Source of the DNA: Veillonellaceae bacterium
GTDB taxonomy: Bacteria > Bacillota > Negativicutes > Veillonellales > Veillonellaceae
Assembly (NCBI GenBank): GCA_900765165.1
Contig: CAAFQR010000013.1
Span: 1 to 8,588 of the forward strand
Length of the DNA stretch: 8,588 nucleotides
Direction: 5' to 3'
Shown here: in pieces, positions 5,963-8,588 of the stretch
How positions within the stretch are numbered: the stretch's first letter is position 1
Layout of the letters: each line of letters starts with the position of its first letter
The notes under the pieces: model-generated
What the model was told of the DNA's origin: nothing
The model's input: only the letters and a program-made list of their open reading frames with translations
Database searches by the model: none
Translations under genes and position numbers: made by a program

Positions 5963-6040
5963 TCAATCCTGTCGGGACAGTTGCTCCATTTCAGCGGTCA
6001 CGGCACGGTATGCAATCTCACGCGGAGTACTCACATATGG
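5963..6040 (-). pseudogene. Unidentified C-terminal coding remnant
   Basis: Between an in-frame TAA at 6043 and TGA at 5963 the minus strand encodes a protein-like helix (PREIAYRAV, then TAEMEQLSRQD) with no start site of its own. The GC-rich, codon-like composition differs from the AT-rich sequence just above it. It looks like the last 26 residues of a lost gene. I cannot name the family. The rest of 5927-6130 has no other gene; it holds the inverted repeat at 5931-5954 and a small CTGTC/GACAG hairpin. Confidence 0.25.
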
Positions 6041-6130
6041 TTACGAAAAAATTGTCACTAATACAATAGAGCTTAAGTGCGGCTATATCCACTATGGAAA
6101 TAAATGAGATGATTCGATTTCGCACTAAGC

Positions 6131-6167
6131 ACAAAACCTCTGTTTCCCAGAGAAACAGAGGTTTTGT
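6131..6167. terminator. Bidirectional intrinsic terminator
   Basis: Bases 6131-6146 and 6152-6167 are perfect reverse complements (16 bp, loop of 5). The CCTCTGTTTC/GAAACAGAGG core is flanked by AAAA on one side and TTTTGT on the other, so either transcript ends in a T-rich tract. It lies 55 bases after the stop of the membrane-protein gene at 6223 and most likely ends that minus-strand operon. Confidence 0.8.
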
Positions 6168-6222
6168 TGAGACATTAATAATGAGGGGGCCCACGTCCAA
6201 TTTTAGGAGGGGGAAGTACGAC

Positions 6223-6777
6223 CTATTGTGGAGAACGGCTCCTCTTACACAGGGAATAATAGAGAGTAATAAGGGCAGTAAACAAGATGACTGCCAACTG
6301 CGGTTGTGCGAATCTCCAGAGAAACCTCTCTAAATTGGACTCAAGGCGAGTTCCCATGTATAGGACATCTATCCCCAATAGGCTTGGATGCAAACACAAA
6401 AACATTATAACCAATCCCCAAAATGCTGACAAAAGGATTGTAGTTTTTATATGTGTTTGGTATTTGAGTAAAATAAATCCCCAAAAACATACAAAAAGAT
6501 ATATTAAAACATTGAAAAGAAATAATGTTATTGTGCCCCAATTATTCGAGAAAAGGTCAAATAAGAATTCTTGAATAGTAGGGAATCCTCCTGGATTTGG
6601 AGTATTCCAGATATGAAAAAATGTTGCTCCAATCCATCCAAATGGGCAGATAGCAAGGAAGATATAGACAAATCGTAATGCGGTGATTCTGGAATTGCGC
6701 TGTTGCCTATTTGCTGAAAAATCAAGAAAAGCTGAGATGCGAAGATTTGTCGAATATGAACAAGATTTCTTGTTCAT
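6223..6777 (-). CDS. Four-helix integral membrane protein of unknown family
   Basis: A 184-residue protein with a polar, basic N-terminus (residues 1-33) and four probable membrane helices near 34-54, 80-104, 111-130 and 157-176, ending in a basic tail (CKRSRS). Between helices 1 and 2 is a Pro/Gly-rich loop (NTPNPGGFP). No catalytic motif is recognised. The ATG overlaps the stop of the secreted-protein gene upstream as ATGA, with AAAGGTGA about eight bases before it, so the two are translationally coupled. This pairing suggests a dedicated partner, for example an immunity or anchoring protein for the secreted product. A terminator follows 55 bases downstream. The gene is supported by coupling, hydrophobicity and length; the role is inference only. 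Confidence 0.82.
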   Translation of the reverse strand: MNKKSCSYSTNLRISAFLDFSANRQQRNSRITALRFVYIFLAICPFGWIGATFFHIWNTPNPGGFPTIQEFLFDLFSNNWGTITLFLFNVLIYLFVCFWGFILLKYQTHIKTTILLSAFWGLVIMFLCLHPSLLGIDVLYMGTRLESNLERFLWRFAQPQLAVILFTALITLYYSLCKRSRSPQ

Positions 6778-7256
6778 TCGGCGGTCACCTTTATCCAGGA
6801 ATCATGATCGCTCCAATTGGCTTTGACACGAACGTCATAAAGCCACTTTTTGGGAACAATAAATTGAACTGCATACCCAGGGTCAACTGCTTGGTCAACA
6901 CCGCCGCCATCGACGCTGAATGTTAATGCACCAGTTCCTTTATTGTAACAGTTAACGGCATCTTTAAACATACCTTGAACTTCTTGGACAGAGAGGATAG
7001 TGCTCCAATTAGAGGCTGAAACCCATGTTGAAGAATTGTACAAAACTCGTGCGGCTCTCGTTTGATACCCTGGAATTTCTCCGTTTTCATCGAGTTTATA
7101 CACTCGAATAATACCAGTGTTTCCCTCGTCGTCAGTGACGATTCGCTCAGAAATAAGGCCTGGTGACGGTTCTCTAGCGTCGGCAGCAAAAGCTGGCACT
7201 GCGAATACCGCAACAATAAAAAGCATAGCAAAAAAAGAAGCAATTAGTCGTTTCAT
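6774..7256 (-). CDS. Secreted protein of unknown family, Trp-rich
   Basis: A 160-residue precursor. Residues 1-24 are a classical signal peptide (MKR, a hydrophobic core, then VPAFA with probable cleavage before Ala25), giving a 136-residue exported protein. The mature part has an acidic N-terminal segment (about 25-65), then from residue 70 a region with alternating polar and hydrophobic residues that suggests beta strands, five tryptophans (78, 84, 138, 148, 154) and one cysteine (103). The Arg-Ala-Ala-Arg step at 67-70 could be a processing site. No anchor motif (LPXTG) or repeats are seen. AAAGGAG precedes the ATG at 7256. It is coupled to the four-helix membrane protein at 6223-6777. It might be a bacteriocin-like or surface protein; I do not recognise the family. 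Confidence 0.83.
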   Translation of the reverse strand: MKRLIASFFAMLFIVAVFAVPAFAADAREPSPGLISERIVTDDEGNTGIIRVYKLDENGEIPGYQTRAARVLYNSSTWVSASNWSTILSVQEVQGMFKDAVNCYNKGTGALTFSVDGGGVDQAVDPGYAVQFIVPKKWLYDVRVKANWSDHDSWIKVTAE

Positions 7257-7350
7257 GTGAAAAACTCCTTTAGCTGATTGTGAAACTCGAAAAGTGCAGC
7301 AATCATGCGGCTTCTGAGCTTCGGATATATCGGCCGTCCATCCAGTTTTG

Positions 7351-7359
7351 TGGTATAAT
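7351..7359 (+). promoter_or_regulatory. Extended -10 of the dead transposase gene
   Basis: TGGTATAAT is a consensus -10 with the TGn extension, 48 bases before the transposase ATG at 7407. No good -35 is seen at the usual spacing. It is probably the original promoter of the inserted element and, if active, would read antisense into the neighbouring secreted-protein gene at 7826. Confidence 0.45.
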
Positions 7360-7406
7360 TACAAGAGGCAAAGCTCCAAAGACACGCGCAAAACCGGAGG
7401 AAAGTC

Positions 7407-7825
7407 ATGCGAAATAAATATGTGAATATGTGAAGATGTCACTTTTGGACATCTACCATGATGTCTCTGTTGGCTCTGAGGAAGATAAGCCAAAGCTGTT
7501 CCGTATGCTGGACGAACATATTGACTGAGACGCAATCATCACGGTGCGGTTCTAGGTGATGTTCTACCAGCGGATAGGGTATCTCTGCGAGTATCCGATC
7601 GAAGAGATTTATAAAGAGTATTCTGTTGCAAAAAATTTTTGGATATACCGACAACAGCCTAGTCCTCGACACACTTCGCCACAACAGGAAACGGCGCGAT
7701 TTCAGTAGCTTTAGCAAGGTGCTCGACACCGCCAAGCCAATAGAGCTTAAGCAGGATTTCCTGCCATATATCGCCGAAATGTTCGAGTGGCTGGCAGACA
7801 TCACGGAACCCATCTACCGCATTAA
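7407..7825 (+). pseudogene. DDE transposase fragment (DUF772 / DDE_Tnp_1 type)
   Basis: The start is still visible: GGAGG (7396-7400) and ATG 7407 encoding MRNKYVNM. An 8-base insertion then breaks the frame. In frame 2 from 7439 the family sequence resumes with SLLDIYHDVSV, then KPKLFRMLDEHID, a TGA (7526-7528) where relatives have Trp, a second stop TAG (7553-7555) and FYQRIG. Near 7604-7608 an extra base shifts to frame 3, which reads FIKSILLQKIFGYTDNSL, then LDTLRH and FKQDFLPYI-like segments to about EPIYRIN. Only the N-terminal DUF772-like third of a transposase normally over 400 residues remains; the catalytic DDE domain is absent. The match ends right at the stop of the converging gene at 7826. 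The exact IS family (IS5/IS1182-like) is uncertain. Confidence 0.78.
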
Positions 7826-8473
7826 TCAAGTTGCACTCCAAGAGAAATTATTGTTTCCTACTGTTAAATTCGCAAGGGAGCTTCCATACAGATTTCCAAA
7901 ATCGTCAACGAAGTACACCATAAAAGTGTAGTATGCAGAACCGGATGCTGATTCGGTCGCACTTTTGCCATGCTCATGCACATTTGCTTTTACAGTGGTC
8001 ATTGTGCCGAAGCTTGTGATTTGGTCGTAAGACGAATGATTGATTCTATATTTAAAACCTAATAAATGCGCTGTACTCATGCCACTTGCAACAAAAAAAC
8101 TGCCATGATATTCATCGTATCCAGAACCGGAAGTATGGCTGTCTTCGACCCAGTTCGAATTAGAAAATACCGCTGCAAAACCATTCGAATATTCGACATA
8201 TGTAATACTTTCATTTTCCGACAGATGATGCGTCTTCTCAATAACAACTTCATTTGTTGCTGCAACTGCGTTACGTGCAAGAGGCACTGTATCTTTCCAC
8301 ATCAGTTTATCTTCGTACTCCGGCCAGATTTGGCAGGCCAGTTCAAGTGCGTCTTCACCAGATTGGATTTGCAAATCGGCAGGAAGAACTTCAGTGTCCT
8401 GTGCGTAGGCGGGGACGGTTAAAAGGCCAATAGCTAGAACTAAAACTAGACAAATCGATACTAACTTTTTCAT
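7826..8473 (-). CDS. Secreted protein of unknown family
   Basis: A 215-residue precursor with a clear signal peptide (MKKL, hydrophobic core to about residue 20, VPAYA with cleavage likely before Gln25). The exported protein has an acidic helical-looking segment (36-60), a possible processing step at PLAR-NAV (64-70), and a longer Ser-, Gly-, Tyr- and His-rich beta-like part with SGSGYDEYHGSFF and, near the end, a hydrophobic YYTFMVYFVDDFGNLYGSS block. One cysteine remains after processing (47). AGGAGG lies eight bases before the ATG. The signal peptide resembles that of the other secreted protein at 6774-7256, with cleavage at the same residue number. The protein ends where the transposase remnant begins, so the natural C-terminus may have been altered by that insertion. 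Family not recognised. Confidence 0.82.
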   Translation of the reverse strand: MKKLVSICLVLVLAIGLLTVPAYAQDTEVLPADLQIQSGEDALELACQIWPEYEDKLMWKDTVPLARNAVAATNEVVIEKTHHLSENESITYVEYSNGFAAVFSNSNWVEDSHTSGSGYDEYHGSFFVASGMSTAHLLGFKYRINHSSYDQITSFGTMTTVKANVHEHGKSATESASGSAYYTFMVYFVDDFGNLYGSSLANLTVGNNNFSWSAT

Positions 8474-8523
8474 TATAAACCCTCCTACTCAAAATGTTCA
8501 ATTGACAGTTGTAACTGCTGTAA

Positions 8524-8588
8524 TTATGCGTTTTGTTTTTTTTGAATACGGAGATAAATCCACGCCTCCAGAAGCAGCAATCCCAAAG
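8524..8588 (-). CDS. Possible 3' end of an upstream membrane-protein gene
   Basis: Entering from the window edge, one minus-strand frame reads LGLLLLEAWIYLRIQKKQNA and stops at TAA 8526-8524: a hydrophobic helix end followed by a basic tail, as expected at the C-terminus of an integral membrane protein. It would lie about 50 bases upstream of the secreted-protein gene. A second open frame (FGIAASGGVDLS and onward) competes, so this is tentative. Confidence 0.35.
   Translation of the reverse strand, partial: LGLLLLEAWIYLRIQKKQNA

Noticed and set aside
5580..6107. A 175-codon plus-strand open frame
   Set aside because: It lies antisense to the istA remnant, has no good ribosome site, and reads as low-complexity Cys/Ser-rich sequence without domain features. 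The minus-strand istA match explains the stretch better.
8066..8422. A 118-codon plus-strand frame opposite the secreted protein
   Set aside because: It is the antisense shadow of the gene at 7826-8473, which has a signal peptide and AGGAGG; the shadow has neither.

Overview
The window looks like accessory DNA from a low-GC Gram-positive anaerobe, most likely a gut Clostridia member (Oscillospiraceae or Lachnospiraceae type). The reasons are strong AGGAGG-like ribosome binding sites, Gram-positive signal peptides with AxA cleavage sites, a Cys-rich peptide plus radical SAM/SPASM maturase system, and transposase remnants of types common in that group. The taxon is an inference; no rRNA or housekeeping gene is present. 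Almost everything is on the minus strand.

Bases 1-213 hold the 3' end of a GC-rich winged-helix (HTH_36-like) gene of the kind found on conjugative elements. The DNA then turns AT-rich. From 5012 down to 328 lies one compact RiPP (ribosomally made, post-translationally modified peptide) operon, read on the minus strand. Its order is: a candidate extended -10 promoter (5012-5004), a radical SAM/SPASM maturase (4789-3470), three small Cys-rich precursor peptides (3473-3264, 3130-2915, 2824-2621), a perfect 18-bp stem-loop, a 541-residue ABC exporter (2504-879) and a coupled secreted Ser-rich, possibly lipid-anchored protein (882-328). The precursors carry 9-10 cysteines. In two of them most of these are spaced exactly every fourth residue (CX3C ladders), and all three share a C-x3-C-[VIF]-[DE]-[YF]-C core and a C-terminal GGR motif. 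The likely scheme is that the maturase installs Cys cross-links, the ABC protein exports the products, and the coupled secreted protein serves immunity or export. No leader peptidase is encoded here and the exporter has no C39 peptidase domain, so processing is unexplained.

The middle (about 5100-6110) is a graveyard. It holds an internally deleted, frameshifted IS21-type element with recognisable istA pieces, TGTAGAT termini and a possible 5-bp target duplication, followed by a small unidentified coding remnant. A perfect 16-bp hairpin with T-tracts on both sides (6131-6167) looks like a bidirectional terminator and closes the next operon.

The right part holds two unrecognised secreted-protein genes on the minus strand. 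One (7256-6774) overlaps by ATGA a four-helix membrane protein (6777-6223). The other (8473-7826) is preceded by what may be the tail of another membrane protein running off the window. A dead DDE transposase fragment (DUF772/DDE_Tnp_1 type, plus strand, about 7407-7825) lies between the two.
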